Shown one piece after another: positions 41,821 to 53,817 of a stretch of DNA of 64,000 nt (the stretch's first letter is position 1; each line of letters begins with the position of its first letter). The stretch comes from Paraburkholderia polaris (GTDB lineage Bacteria; Pseudomonadota; Gammaproteobacteria; Burkholderiales; Burkholderiaceae). Under the pieces are notes generated by a model that did no database searches, was not told the origin of the DNA, and saw only the letters and a program-made list of their open reading frames with translations. Location: NCBI RefSeq assembly GCF_012927345.1, contig NZ_JABBGJ010000008.1, positions 160,028 through 224,027 on the forward strand, in the 5' to 3' direction. The position numbers and the translations under genes are program-made.

Positions 41821-43072
41821 GCCCAAGCACGACGTACTTCATCGACGTCAGCCCTTCCAGCCCGACCGGTCCGCGTGCGTGCAACTTGTCGTTCGAGATG
41901 CCGATCTCCGCGCCCAGGCCAAATTCAAAGCCGTCCGCGAAACGCGTCGACGCGTTGACCATCACGCTCGCCGAATCCACCTCGCGCAGGAAGCGCATTG
42001 CGCGGTCGTGGTCTTCGGTAACGATCGCGTCGGTGTGCTTCGAGCTATACGTGTTGATGTGGTCGATCGCGGCGTCGAGATCGTCGACCACCTTGATCGC
42101 CAGCACCGGCGCGAGATACTCGGTGCGCCAGTCTTCTTCGGTGGCATCGACGAGCGGGCCGATGCCGGCGTCAGCCAGCACAGCGCGCGCGGCTGCATCC
42201 ACGCGCAATTCGACTTCCTTGTCGCGATACAGCTTGCCCAAAGGCGGCAGTACTTCAGCCGCGATACCGCGCGCGACCAGCAGCGTTTCCATCGTGTTGC
42301 AGGTGCCGTAGCGGTGCGTCTTCGCGTTGTCGCAGACGGTCAGCGCCTTGGTCAGGTCCGCGCGATCGTCGACATACACGTGGCAGATGCCATCGAGGTG
42401 CTTGATCATCGGCACACGCGCTTCGTTCATCAGCCGCTCGATCAGGCTCTTACCGCCGCGCGGCACGATCACGTCGACGTATTCGGTCATCGTGATCAGC
42501 TTGCCAACCGCGGCGCGATCCGACGTCGCCACCACTTGCACGGCATCCTGAGGCAAACCGGCGGCTTCCAGCCCTTCGCCGATCAGCTTCGCCAATGCCG
42601 TATTGCATTCGAGCGCTTCAGAGCCGCCACGCAGAATCGTCGAGTTGCCCGACTTCAGGCACAGCGCGGCGGCGTCGATCGTCACGTTCGGACGCGATTC
42701 GTAGATGATGCCGATCACGCCGAGCGGTACACGCATCTGGCCGACCTGGATGCCGCTCGGGCGGTACTTCAGATTGCTGATCTCGCCGATAGGATCGGCC
42801 AGCGCGGCGACTTGCCGCAAGCCTTCGACCATCGTCTTCAGCGCCTTGTCCGACAGCGTCAGTCGGTCGATGAAAGCGGCGTCGAGACCTTTGTCACGCG
42901 CACGGGCTACGTCGCGCGCATTGGCTTCCTTCAGCAGCGCGGCGTCGCGTTCGATCGCGTGAGCGACTGCAGCGAGCGCGGCATTCTTTGCCGCCGTCGA
43001 CGCACGCGCCATCGCACGCGAAGCGTGACGGGCGCGGCGGCCGAGGTCGGTCATGTACTGGTCGATATCCAT
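41801..43072 (-). CDS. proA: Gamma-glutamyl phosphate reductase
   Basis: Reduces glutamyl 5-phosphate to the semialdehyde in proline synthesis. It is an aldehyde dehydrogenase-like enzyme of 423 residues. The catalytic Cys is in [29 protein letters not shown] and [11 protein letters not shown] are cofactor-region motifs. ATG 43072 is chosen because [15 protein letters not shown] is the family N-terminus; the frame extends eight codons further. The last codons form the first unit of a tandem array. Confidence 0.96.
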   Translation of the reverse strand: MDIDQYMTDLGRRARHASRAMARASTAAKNAALAAVAHAIERDAALLKEANARDVARARDKGLDAAFIDRLTLSDKALKTMVEGLRQVAALADPIGEISNLKYRPSGIQVGQMRVPLGVIGIIYESRPNVTIDAAALCLKSGNSTILRGGSEALECNTALAKLIGEGLEAAGLPQDAVQVVATSDRAAVGKLITMTEYVDVIVPRGGKSLIERLMNEARVPMIKHLDGICHVYVDDRADLTKALTVCDNAKTHRYGTCNTMETLLVARGIAAEVLPPLGKLYRDKEVELRVDAAARAVLADAGIGPLVDATEEDWRTEYLAPVLAIKVVDDLDAAIDHINTYSSKHTDAIVTEDHDRAMRFLREVDSASVMVNASTRFADGFEFGLGAEIGISNDKLHARGPVGLEGLTSMKYVVLGHGEGRQ

Positions 43073-43368
43073 GGTGATTCTCGTGGTGCCGCGCACATCG
43101 AGGTGCGGCGGACAAGCAGAATTAGCGAAAGATGAAACGATTGTAAGTCGGGTGGCAGCGCTTTGCTTGCCGCGGCGGCCGGAGTGACTGAGGTCAGATC
43201 CTTAGCGCCGTCAACCTCGACGGTGCGAGACCTGATACTGCCCCTGCATCGACTGTGACGCGTCTAGATGCCTGCTGCTGGTTGTGGGAAAGCCTCACAC
43301 CGGCTCCTCATCAGCATGTCAGCCTCATCAGCCACGTCAGCCACTATTGGCCGCGTCGATCGTCCAGA

Positions 43369-44487
43369 TCAGACTGGCCTTCGCGCCGGCGTAGCTGCCG
43401 CGGAGCGAGGTCGTGGCGGCGGCACAGGCGCTGCTTTCGGCGAAGCCACCGTCATGGCCAGTTCGAACAGGCCGTCCCACGGATCAGGCGGTGGGTCGTT
43501 GCGATGATTGCCCGGCGTGCCGCCCGACAATCCCTTCACCTGCCGATCCAGCCGCGCGGCCAAAGCGAGCGCCTTTTCAAGCGTGCTTTCCGTGACGCGC
43601 GACAGCGCCGGCCCAATCAGCCGCTCACGCGGGCCCCAGACGCGGTTCTCACGCACCAGCATCGCAAGCGGCTTGCCGGCCGCGACGCCGCGCTTGATCC
43701 GCAACAGCGTCCGCACTTCTTCGACGACCGCCCACAACACCAGTACGGCAGCCTCGCCTTCGCCGCGCAGCCCGTCGAGCATGCGCGCCAGGCGGCCGAC
43801 ATCGCCCGCCAGCATCGCCTCGTTCAGCTTGAAAACGTCGTAACGGGCAACATTGAGCACAGCGTCCTGGATCTGTTCGAAGCTCAAAGACCCAGCCGGA
43901 TACAGCAACCCGAGTTTCTGGATTTCCTGATGCGCCGCCAGCAGGTTGCCTTCAACACGTTCGGCGATGAACGCCAGCGCACGCCGCCCTTCTTCGCCGG
44001 CAACGACCCGCTGGCCCTGAGCCGCAAGCCGTTGACCGACCCAATTCGGCAACTGCGCGCGTTCGACCGGATCGATCTTCAACGCGACGCCGGCATCGGA
44101 CAGCGCGGTGAACCACGCGGACTTTTGCGTAGCTGCATCGAGCCGCGGCAGCGTGATCATCGTCAGCACGTCGTCATTCACGGCGGCGGCGAGCGCCTTC
44201 AGCGCATCCGCACCTTCCTTGCCGGGCTTGCCCGATGGGATGCGCAATTCGACCAGTTGACGGTCGCCGAACAGCGACATCGATTGACTCGCGCCAAGTA
44301 GCGAACTCCAGTCGAAACCGCGTTCGACCGTGAACACCGAGCGATCCGTGAAACCGGCCGCACGCGCCGTCGCACGAATCCGGTCGCTCGCTTCCTGCGC
44401 GAGCAGGTGCTCGTCGCCGTACACGACGTAGAGTCCGGCGAGTCCCTTCGCGAGATGCGCTTCGAGCGCGTCAAGTCGCAGTTGCAT
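43369..44487 (-). CDS. holA: DNA polymerase III delta subunit
   Basis: The clamp-loader subunit that opens the beta ring. 372 residues: MQLRLDALEAHLAKGLAGLYVVYGDEHLLAQEA (in pieces) is the typical N-terminus, and FIAERVEGNLLAAHQEIQKLGLL belongs to the central domain. It is 84 bp downstream of lptE on the same strand, the standard leuS-lptE-holA order of proteobacteria. The 43073-43368 gap holds nothing recognisable. Confidence 0.95.
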   Translation of the reverse strand: MQLRLDALEAHLAKGLAGLYVVYGDEHLLAQEASDRIRATARAAGFTDRSVFTVERGFDWSSLLGASQSMSLFGDRQLVELRIPSGKPGKEGADALKALAAAVNDDVLTMITLPRLDAATQKSAWFTALSDAGVALKIDPVERAQLPNWVGQRLAAQGQRVVAGEEGRRALAFIAERVEGNLLAAHQEIQKLGLLYPAGSLSFEQIQDAVLNVARYDVFKLNEAMLAGDVGRLARMLDGLRGEGEAAVLVLWAVVEEVRTLLRIKRGVAAGKPLAMLVRENRVWGPRERLIGPALSRVTESTLEKALALAARLDRQVKGLSGGTPGNHRNDPPPDPWDGLFELAMTVASPKAAPVPPPRPRSAAATPARRPV

Positions 44488-44571
44488 GGCTACCGATCGG
44501 CGAGGTTAAACGGGTGCATGAGCGAGTGCATGAGCAAGCGCAGCAAGCGAAACAAAGACACAGCGCGGCGC

Positions 44572-45123
44572 TCACAGCGGCGGCGGCGGTAACGGCGCGC
44601 GCGGCGCAACCGACGGCACCTGCTGACCCGGGGCCGGATGCAGCGAGCGCACCAGCGACAGACGGCGCGAAAGCTGGTCGATCGCGTCGTTTTCCATGTC
44701 CGCGAACAGGATGTCCGCTTCAGCAGCCTTGGCCTGCGAGTACTGGTCGCTATAGGTCATCGCGCGGTTTAGCGCGATCGCGCTCGGCGGAATCAGCACG
44801 GTGCCATCCTTGCCGACCAGCGTGTAGTTCATCGTGAGATTCATCGCGTACTCTTCGACGACACCGAGCGAGTTCAGCGTGAGCGTATTGACGCCGCGGC
44901 CTTCGGTGATCTGCAACGTTGCGTCGGCATTCGCGACGGAAGTGACCACCACCGTGTCGCTGCCGCCCTGTACGAGGCGAGCCAGCCGCGCGCCGGCCGC
45001 TGCCGAACCGCCGGAGATATAGAGTCGTTTGAATGCGTAGTCCTGCTGACCGCGCAGCTGGAAGCCGCAGGCGGACAACATCAGCACGCTGCACACCAGC
45101 GTCAATAACGATCTGCGAGTCAC
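44572..45123 (-). CDS. lptE: LPS-assembly lipoprotein LptE
   Basis: The outer-membrane lipoprotein plug of LptD. GTG 45123 gives a lipoprotein signal (RRSLLTLVCSVLMLSAC) with the lipobox LSAC and the characteristic GFQLRG directly after the cysteine. Total 183 residues. The longer open frame upstream would bury the signal peptide, so the GTG is preferred. The C-terminal tail is proline-rich (PRAPLPPPPL). It lies 91 bp downstream of leuS. Confidence 0.93.
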   Translation of the reverse strand: MTRRSLLTLVCSVLMLSACGFQLRGQQDYAFKRLYISGGSAAAGARLARLVQGGSDTVVVTSVANADATLQITEGRGVNTLTLNSLGVVEEYAMNLTMNYTLVGKDGTVLIPPSAIALNRAMTYSDQYSQAKAAEADILFADMENDAIDQLSRRLSLVRSLHPAPGQQVPSVAPRAPLPPPPL

Positions 45124-45214
45124 ATTGGCTCCTGGTTCGCAGTAGATTTCGCAGCGAGAGACAAGCGCCGCCGCGCGCGGCGGCACTTGTCTGCTGTCAT
45201 GTTTCGGTGGGCTG

Positions 45215-48064
<2,850 letters not shown>

Positions 48065-48109
48065 TCAACGGCACGCCCAGCCGGACGCGGTGTTTTTTGC
48101 GCCGGCATG

Positions 48110-48547
48110 CTATGGCTTCGCGTCCGGCGGCGGCGGGTCGGTGACGAAGCCGATCCGCTCGAGGCCGGCCTGTTGCGCCGCGCCCATGACCTGCGCGATG
48201 ACTTCGTAGCGCGTGGAGCGCTCGGCGCGCAGTTGGATCTCCGGCTGGTCGGCCTGCCCCGCTTTGCCCGCTTCCACGAATCGCGCGCGCATTTGCTGCA
48301 GCGTGATGACGTTGCCGTTCCAGTACAACTTGCCGGCGGCATCGATTGAAAGAGCAATGGTTTGCGGCGTTTGCCGCGCGGGCGCCGCCGCGACTTTGGG
48401 CAAATCGAGCCGGATCGCGTGCGTGAATAAAGGCGCGGTAATGATAAAAATCACCAGCAGCACGAGCATCACGTCGATTAACGGCGTCATGTTGATCTCG
48501 GCCATCGGCGCGGCCGTCTGCTTTTTCTCGAGTCCGCCGAATGCCAT
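48110..48547 (-). CDS. ExbD/TolR-type biopolymer transport protein
   Basis: 145 residues with one membrane helix (IDVMLVLLVIFIITAPLF) containing the essential Asp at its start, preceded by MAEINMTPLIDVM, the ExbD/TolR signature. A periplasmic domain follows. It works with the ExbB-like partner encoded 27 bp upstream to convert proton flow into force. Whether it serves TonB or Tol cannot be read here because neither tonB nor tolA is adjacent. Confidence 0.92.
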   Translation of the reverse strand: MAFGGLEKKQTAAPMAEINMTPLIDVMLVLLVIFIITAPLFTHAIRLDLPKVAAAPARQTPQTIALSIDAAGKLYWNGNVITLQQMRARFVEAGKAGQADQPEIQLRAERSTRYEVIAQVMGAAQQAGLERIGFVTDPPPPDAKP

Positions 48548-48574
48548 GCCGCCTCCTTCTGTTGAGCGCTGCGC

Positions 48575-49291
48575 TTAATGGGTCGGGGTCCGGGCCTGGG
48601 CTTGCTGAGGCTGGGGCCGGGGCTGATCCGCCGGCGCGCACACATAGGTGTGCAGATCGTGCGCGAAGCCGTCGAGTTCCTCCGACAACTGGCGCACCAT
48701 CCGCCCAAGCACGTTATAGGCGAGCACCGCCGGGATCGCGACCACGAGGCCGAAGGCCGTCATGATCAGCGCCTCGCCGACCGGACCCGCGACGTTTTCG
48801 ATCTGTGCCTGACCACTCGCCGCGATGCTGCCGAGCGCGTGATAGATGCCCCAAACCGTGCCGAGCAGGCCGACGAATGGCGCCGTGCTGCCCACCGAAG
48901 CCAGCAACACCTGGCCGAACTCCAGCCGCCGCTGCGACGCGTTGAGCGCCTGACGCAGCGCCCGCAATACCCGCTCGCTGCGCTCGACGCGGGCCAGCAG
49001 CGCGCCGGGGATGTCCACTTCGGCTGCATGCAGCGCGGCCTCAGCGAGCGGCGCGAAAACGCGCTCGCGGTCCACCCGCCTCAATGCCGCGACGCCGTCC
49101 GACAACGTCGACGCCTGCCAGAACTGCGCAATCGCCGGCGTGGCCTGACGTTTCGCGCGTGTGAGGATCCAGCTTTTGACGATCAGAAAGCACCAGCTCG
49201 CAATCGACATAGCCAGCAGCACATACGCGACGCCATGCGTGATCGCGTCGCTGGTTTCCAGGTAATGGATGATGCCACTGCTGCCTGCCAT
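48575..49291 (-). CDS. MotA/TolQ/ExbB proton channel family protein
   Basis: 238 residues with three membrane helices. The family signature GSTAPFVGLLGTVWGIYHAL is followed by GEALIMTAFGLVVAIPAVLAYN. ATG 49291 gives the short periplasmic N-terminus MAGSSGIIHYLETSD. It is 78 bp downstream of dapB and immediately precedes the ExbD-like gene. It forms the channel of the two-protein motor. Confidence 0.93.
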   Translation of the reverse strand: MAGSSGIIHYLETSDAITHGVAYVLLAMSIASWCFLIVKSWILTRAKRQATPAIAQFWQASTLSDGVAALRRVDRERVFAPLAEAALHAAEVDIPGALLARVERSERVLRALRQALNASQRRLEFGQVLLASVGSTAPFVGLLGTVWGIYHALGSIAASGQAQIENVAGPVGEALIMTAFGLVVAIPAVLAYNVLGRMVRQLSEELDGFAHDLHTYVCAPADQPRPQPQQAQARTPTH

Positions 49292-49369
49292 CTGACCTCG
49301 CCGTTGGAAAGTGATTACAGGGGCGCTACAAAAGAGCAAAGCGGGGCCGCAACCGGCCCCGTGACACGC

Positions 49370-50167
49370 TCAACGCAGGCCCAGCACGTCCTGCATGTCG
49401 AAAAAGCCCGTCTTGTGGCCTTCGAGGAAGCGTACAGCACGAAGCGCGCCCTGCGCGTACGACAGGCGGCTCGCCGATTTGTGCGTGATTTCGATACGCT
49501 CGCCGATGCCGGCAAACAGCACCGTATGGTCGCCGACAATGTCGCCACCGCGAATCGCCGAGAAGCCGATCGTGGACGGATCGCGTTCGCCGGTCACGCC
49601 TTCGCGGCTGTAGACGGCGCAGTCGTCGAGATTGCGGCCGAGCGCGTTGGCGATCACTTCGCCCATGGTCAGCGCCGTGCCGGACGGCGCGTCGACCTTG
49701 TGACGGTGATGGGCCTCGATGATTTCGATGTCGTAGCCGGTCGCGAAATGCTTCGCGGCGTATTCGAGCAGCTTCAGCGTCACATTGACGCCCACGCTCA
49801 TGTTCGACGAAAACATGAGCGCGATCTTGTCCGCCGCGGCGCGCAGTTGCGCTTTCTGCTCATTGTCGAAACCGGTCGTACCGATCACCATTTTGACGTT
49901 GTGGCGCTGCGCGGCTTCCAGATGCATCAGCGTGCCTTCGGGGCGCGTGAAGTCGATCAGGTAGTCGGATTCGGCGAACACGCGCTCGACGTCATCGGTC
50001 AGCAGCACGCCCGTCTGTTTACCGAGAAACGCACCGGCGTCCTGACCGAGCTGCGGGGAGCCCACACGGTCGAGCGCACCGGACAGCGTGGCGTCGGAAT
50101 CATTGAGGACGGTTTCGATGAGCATCCGGCCCATACGGCCCGATGCGCCAGCAATGGCAATTTTCAT
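49370..50167 (-). CDS. dapB: 4-hydroxy-tetrahydrodipicolinate reductase
   Basis: Reduces hydroxy-tetrahydrodipicolinate in lysine and diaminopimelate synthesis. The N-terminal motif is [21 protein letters not shown] and the active-site [16 protein letters not shown] are present. 265 residues with ATG 50167, the expected size. Downstream of bamE on the same strand, a conserved neighbourhood in Burkholderia. Confidence 0.97.
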   Translation of the reverse strand: MKIAIAGASGRMGRMLIETVLNDSDATLSGALDRVGSPQLGQDAGAFLGKQTGVLLTDDVERVFAESDYLIDFTRPEGTLMHLEAAQRHNVKMVIGTTGFDNEQKAQLRAAADKIALMFSSNMSVGVNVTLKLLEYAAKHFATGYDIEIIEAHHRHKVDAPSGTALTMGEVIANALGRNLDDCAVYSREGVTGERDPSTIGFSAIRGGDIVGDHTVLFAGIGERIEITHKSASRLSYAQGALRAVRFLEGHKTGFFDMQDVLGLR

Positions 50168-50298
50168 GGCTAGAGGGTTCGAAAGGGGTAAAAACCTGGC
50201 AAAACCCGGCAAACGCGGGCAAAAGCGACGGCGGGCAGCACGCCCGGGCGCCGCGCATACAGGAACAGCAACGACCAGCACAGTACAGCAGAAAGGCT

Positions 50299-50339
50299 GA
50301 CGGGCGCTGCGCACGGTGCATTCCGTCGCAGCGCCCGTC
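50299..50339 (-). terminator. Strong hairpin after bamE
   Basis: GACGGGCGCTGCG and CGCAGCGCCCGTC form a perfect 13-bp stem around 15 nt, 30 bp after the bamE stop. There is no clear T run, so it may act as an RNA 3' stabiliser or a Rho-assisted end. Confidence 0.5.
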
Positions 50340-50368
50340 TTAACCGTACCAAGAGAAGGACAGCCTGC

Positions 50369-51214
50369 TTAGCCGCCCGTTCCCGTAGTGGACGAAGAAG
50401 ACGAAGAAGACGTCAGTGGCGCGTTATGCGTCGGGCCGCCATTGCTGCTTTGCGGGCCCGTCGGTCCCACCGGATTGTCCTGCGTACCCGGAACCTGCGG
50501 CGGCGGCGGACGCGTGAACTGGAACTGCGGCTGCCCCGCGGCCGTCGGGCCTTGCGACGGAATACCGCCGCCATTGGCGGTCGGCGCATTAGCGCGCACC
50601 GACGACTGCGTCTTGCCTGAAGGCGTTTGCACCGCGTTGGTCAGCCGATTCGCGGCCTGCGCGGCTTCGGCGTTGGCGTCCGTTGACGGCGCGGCCGCTG
50701 CTGCGGCGCCATCGACGGACGGCGAACGCGTGGTGTCCACGGCAGCCGGCGCCTCAGCCAGCGGCGCGCTAGCGCCAGTGGCCGCACTGGCCACGTTCGG
50801 CACGGCGGCCTTCTTCTTACCGGACTTGTCGCCGTCGATTTCCGCCAGCAACTCGAGGTTCGACGGCAGATCTTCGCCACCCGACCAGCTGGCGACGCGG
50901 TCGCCCGCGAACAGGATCACGAAGTCGCGCTGTTGCACGACGTTAGTCGAGCCGCGCTTGAAATAGAACACGTAGTCCCAGCGGTCCGCGTGGAACATGT
51001 CGGTCAGAAGTGGCGTGCCGAGCAACTGCTTCACCTGCGCGCGCGACATGCCGACCTGCATCTGTGCAGCCGCTTCTTTCGAGACGAAATTGCCTTGCAC
51101 CACCGTAATACGATACGGCGTAATGCTCTGGGCAACGCGCTGCGTCAGGCTGTCGTAGGTGGAACATCCGGCAAGAACCGCGACAGTCGCAACAGCGATC
51201 AAGGTACCCCGCAT
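50369..51214 (-). CDS. bamE: Outer membrane assembly lipoprotein BamE with a long C-terminal extension
   Basis: A BAM complex lipoprotein. The signal peptide MRGTLIAVATVAVLAGC ends in the lipobox LAGC. The SmpA/OmlA domain follows to about residue 125, with QVGMSRAQVKQLLGTPLL and DRWDYVFYFKRG. The remainder (about 150 residues) is Ala/Pro/Ser/Gly-rich low complexity ending in a Ser run, absent from short BamE proteins. ATG 51214 has GGGGGAG upstream; an ATG 13 codons earlier is possible but would spoil the signal peptide. Divergent from fur. Confidence 0.92.
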   Translation of the reverse strand: MRGTLIAVATVAVLAGCSTYDSLTQRVAQSITPYRITVVQGNFVSKEAAAQMQVGMSRAQVKQLLGTPLLTDMFHADRWDYVFYFKRGSTNVVQQRDFVILFAGDRVASWSGGEDLPSNLELLAEIDGDKSGKKKAAVPNVASAATGASAPLAEAPAAVDTTRSPSVDGAAAAAAPSTDANAEAAQAANRLTNAVQTPSGKTQSSVRANAPTANGGGIPSQGPTAAGQPQFQFTRPPPPQVPGTQDNPVGPTGPQSSNGGPTHNAPLTSSSSSSSTTGTGG

Positions 51215-51372
51215 GCGGCTCCCCCGGTAGATCAATTGAGATTTTGAAATCATTTCACTCACCGTGCGGGCCCGCTGACGAGCCGCGCGAGTTTCATTCC
51301 ATCGAAGATGACCAGAACGGCAAAAACACATTACTATGAGAGCCCAGCATTGTACTCTAGGGATCCCTTGTC

Positions 51373-51801
51373 ATGACCAATCCAACCGATCTCAAGAATA
51401 TCGGGCTCAAGGCGACCCTTCCGCGCCTCAAAATCCTTGAGATTTTCCAGCATAGTCCGGTGCGCCATATGACTGCAGAAGACGTCTACCGCAGTCTGCT
51501 GCACGAAGAACTCGATATCGGCCTGGCAACCGTGTATCGCGTGCTGACGCAGTTCGAGCAGGCCGGCCTGCTCTCGCGCAGCAATTTCGAATCGGGCAAG
51601 GCGGTGTTCGAATTGAACGAAGGGTCGCATCACGACCACCTCGTCTGCCTCGACTGCGGGCTTGTCGAAGAGTTTTTCGACTCCGAAATCGAGAGCCGTC
51701 AGCAATCCATCGCGAAGGAACGCGGCTTCAAGCTGCAGGAACATGCGCTGGCGCTGTACGGCGCGTGCACCAAGGAGAATTGCCCGCATCGCAAGCACTA
51801 A
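51373..51801 (+). CDS. fur: Ferric uptake regulator
   Basis: 142 residues. The winged helix reads [16 protein letters not shown] and [22 protein letters not shown]. The metal-binding region has [16 protein letters not shown] (CxxC zinc site) and the tail [10 protein letters not shown] with a second cysteine pair. It represses iron uptake genes when loaded with Fe2+. bamE-fur divergence is a conserved arrangement in proteobacteria. Confidence 0.98.
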   Translation: MTNPTDLKNIGLKATLPRLKILEIFQHSPVRHMTAEDVYRSLLHEELDIGLATVYRVLTQFEQAGLLSRSNFESGKAVFELNEGSHHDHLVCLDCGLVEEFFDSEIESRQQSIAKERGFKLQEHALALYGACTKENCPHRKH

Positions 51802-51850
51802 GTTTGAATGAATGCGATACCGGCCGCGTCGGGGTGCGCGGCTCGGTGGG

Positions 51851-51890
51851 CAAAAAAAACCCGGTCGATGAAAATCGGCCGGGTTTTTTT
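51851..51890. terminator. Terminator after fur
   Basis: AACCCGGTCGAT pairs with ATCGGCCGGGTT (12 bp, one G-U) around GAAA (51858-51885). An A run on the left and a T run on the right let it work in both directions. Confidence 0.9.
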
Positions 51891-51971
51891 ACGTGTGCGG
51901 CGCTGTGGCCGCGCGCAGACGCTAGCGCCGCTTTGCATGCGCGGCATTACGGCCGCGTTGCGACTCCGGCC

Positions 51972-52170
51972 TATTCCGACAACTCGGCGCTCGCCGACTC
52001 CGACCTATTCCGGCAACCCGGCTCTCGCCAAATCCGCCTTATTCCGGCAACCCGGCTCTCGCCAAATCCGCCATATTCCGGCAACCCGGCTCTCGCCAAA
52101 TCCGCCCTATTCCGGCAACTCGGCTCCCGCCAAATCCGCCCTATTCCGCCAACTCGACGCTCGCCTCAAA
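51972..52170. repeat. 34-bp tandem array downstream of and including the allA 3' end
   Basis: Six units start at 51972, 52006, 52040, 52074, 52108 and 52142, an exact 34-bp spacing. The consensus begins TATTCCGGCAACCCGGCTCT and continues CGCCAAATCCGCC. The three central units differ by one or two bases. The last unit (52142) is the diverged end of allA including its stop codon. Confidence 0.92.
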
Positions 52171-52653
52171 CAGCAGCCGCCACGGCTCGGTCAACGACAA
52201 TTCGTCGCAGTTGGGCTGCTCGCCGCCACGGTCCACCACTACAAAATCGCTCACCTGATCGAGCGCAAGCAGCGGATGGTGCCAAACGCCTTTGGCGTAG
52301 TTCACGCCCTGCCAGCCGTCGCTCCAGAAGGCCCGCATCCGCGCCGGATCAAGCTCGCCGGCCGGCGCGACGACCACCAGATAGCGGCGCGCCGCTAAGG
52401 GAATGAAAGCCTGACTGCCCAGCGGATGGCGTTCCATCATTGTGATTTCGATCGGCAGCGCGCGAGGCTGCGCCCGAAACAGGTTGATCAGCGGCCGGCC
52501 GCCGTTCTCCGTCACGTCGACGTTCGCGAGATCGTGATAGCGCTCGGTCGTGCCGCCGTTGATCGGAAAATGGCGCGCGCCGTCCAGTTCGATGACGTCG
52601 CCGAACGGCGCGAAGGCCGCGCGCGTCAGACGTTCCACATGCAAGGTCTTCAT
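52141..52653 (-). CDS. allA: Ureidoglycolate lyase
   Basis: Releases urea and glyoxylate from ureidoglycolate in allantoin use. 170 residues. The fold signature includes [43 protein letters not shown] (in pieces), and [10 protein letters not shown] with the active-site histidines. ATG 52653 fits the family start [10 protein letters not shown]. It follows alc by 13 bp. Its final codons and TAG belong to the tandem array. Confidence 0.95.
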   Translation of the reverse strand: MKTLHVERLTRAAFAPFGDVIELDGARHFPINGGTTERYHDLANVDVTENGGRPLINLFRAQPRALPIEITMMERHPLGSQAFIPLAARRYLVVVAPAGELDPARMRAFWSDGWQGVNYAKGVWHHPLLALDQVSDFVVVDRGGEQPNCDELSLTEPWRLLFEASVELAE

Positions 52654-52666
52654 CGACGCGTCTCCG

Positions 52667-53677
52667 TTATGCGATCTCGCCCCACAAGCGCAGGCGCGAC
52701 ACGCCACCGTCGGGGAAGATGTTGAAACGCACGTGCGTCACCGGCCCGAGGGAGGCGATGTCGTCCGCAAATGTGTGCACATGGTCCATCTGCAACTTCT
52801 GTTCGCCGAGCAGAACCGGCCAGAACATCGCCTGCGTGACGAGCGAATCGTCCGTGCCACCCGTCACCGAGGCCGCCTGCAGCGAACAGCGATCAGGGTA
52901 GTTGCCCTTGAAGTGCGCCGTATCCACTTCGATCTTGCGAATCACGCCCGGCCGCGCGAGCGCGACGATCGCCCAGTCGTTGCCCGGCTCGCGACGGCGT
53001 CGCGTTTCCCAGCCGTCGCCCATATTGACGCCGCGGCCCGGCATCAGCATCTGCGAGGCCGGCCCGAAATGCTGGTTGTTCGCGGCGACAAGGTACGCGC
53101 CGTTTTCGATCGCGGCGAGATCCAGCAGCGTGCCGCGCTCGAGGCGCTCCCAGTCGCGCTTCGGCTGGCCGTACACGCGCAGACGCGCGAGACCGCCGTC
53201 CGGATACAGATTCACGCGCAGATGGGTGAAGGCGCGGTTGTCGTTCACTTCGATGTAATGGTGTTGATTGCCCTGCAGCGTGGTGGCCGGCACGAGCGGC
53301 TGCCAGTCGGCATTGTCGGGCGGAACGTCGCCGTCCACGTAGCAAGCGTCGATCGACGCGGCCGGCGGGAAGTTGCCGGTGAAGTGACTCGTGTCCAGAT
53401 CGACGCCATGCACGACGCCCGGCCGCGCAAGCCGGATCACGCAATAGTCGTGGCCGGTGGTGCGCTTGCGGCGGGTTTCCCAGCCGTCCATCCATTTGCC
53501 GTGGTCGTCGTATTTACCGGGAATGAACACCGCCGGTTGCGGCTCGAGCATGCGTTCTTTCGGTGCGAAGAATTCGTCGCTCGCGTGGAGCGCCTGCGCG
53601 CCCAGTCGCGGGTCGGCGAGGTTCATGTAGCGACGGGTGAAAGCGGGAGCGTTGGGGTCAAGGATCGGATTAGCCAT
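52667..53677 (-). CDS. alc: Allantoicase
   Basis: Hydrolyses allantoate to ureidoglycolate and urea. 336 residues made of two similar halves, each with a [20 protein letters not shown] or [19 protein letters not shown] motif and a [12 protein letters not shown] or [12 protein letters not shown] motif, the hallmark duplicated domain of the family. allA follows directly, forming an allantoate to glyoxylate unit. Confidence 0.96.
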   Translation of the reverse strand: MANPILDPNAPAFTRRYMNLADPRLGAQALHASDEFFAPKERMLEPQPAVFIPGKYDDHGKWMDGWETRRKRTTGHDYCVIRLARPGVVHGVDLDTSHFTGNFPPAASIDACYVDGDVPPDNADWQPLVPATTLQGNQHHYIEVNDNRAFTHLRVNLYPDGGLARLRVYGQPKRDWERLERGTLLDLAAIENGAYLVAANNQHFGPASQMLMPGRGVNMGDGWETRRRREPGNDWAIVALARPGVIRKIEVDTAHFKGNYPDRCSLQAASVTGGTDDSLVTQAMFWPVLLGEQKLQMDHVHTFADDIASLGPVTHVRFNIFPDGGVSRLRLWGEIA

Positions 53678-53806
53678 AGTCTCAGTCAGTCGACAAAAAG
53701 TGAGGGAGAGCCGGCGGAGTCAGAGCATCCGCCGGGGCAGAACGCGCGCTGTATTGGCGCGCTGATGAATAGAGATGAATCTGGCCAGAGTGCAACGTGG
53801 TCGCAC

Positions 53807-53817
53807 CTGGTCAGACC
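53807..53817. promoter_or_regulatory. Operator-like sequence at the dctA 3' end, upstream of alc
   Basis: CTGGTCAGACC is identical, with its GC flank, to the site upstream of the GntR gene (55336-55346). It overlaps the dctA stop codon and lies 130 bp ahead of alc, where it could regulate alc-allA. It may also be chance. Confidence 0.35.

Noticed and set aside
50168..50314. N-terminal extension of dapB giving a 314-residue protein
   Set aside because: The family start [13 protein letters not shown] is at 50167; the extension is Cys/Arg-rich and contains the region after the bamE hairpin.
51972..52170. CRISPR array
   Set aside because: Units are contiguous with no variable spacers, and the last unit is coding sequence of allA.
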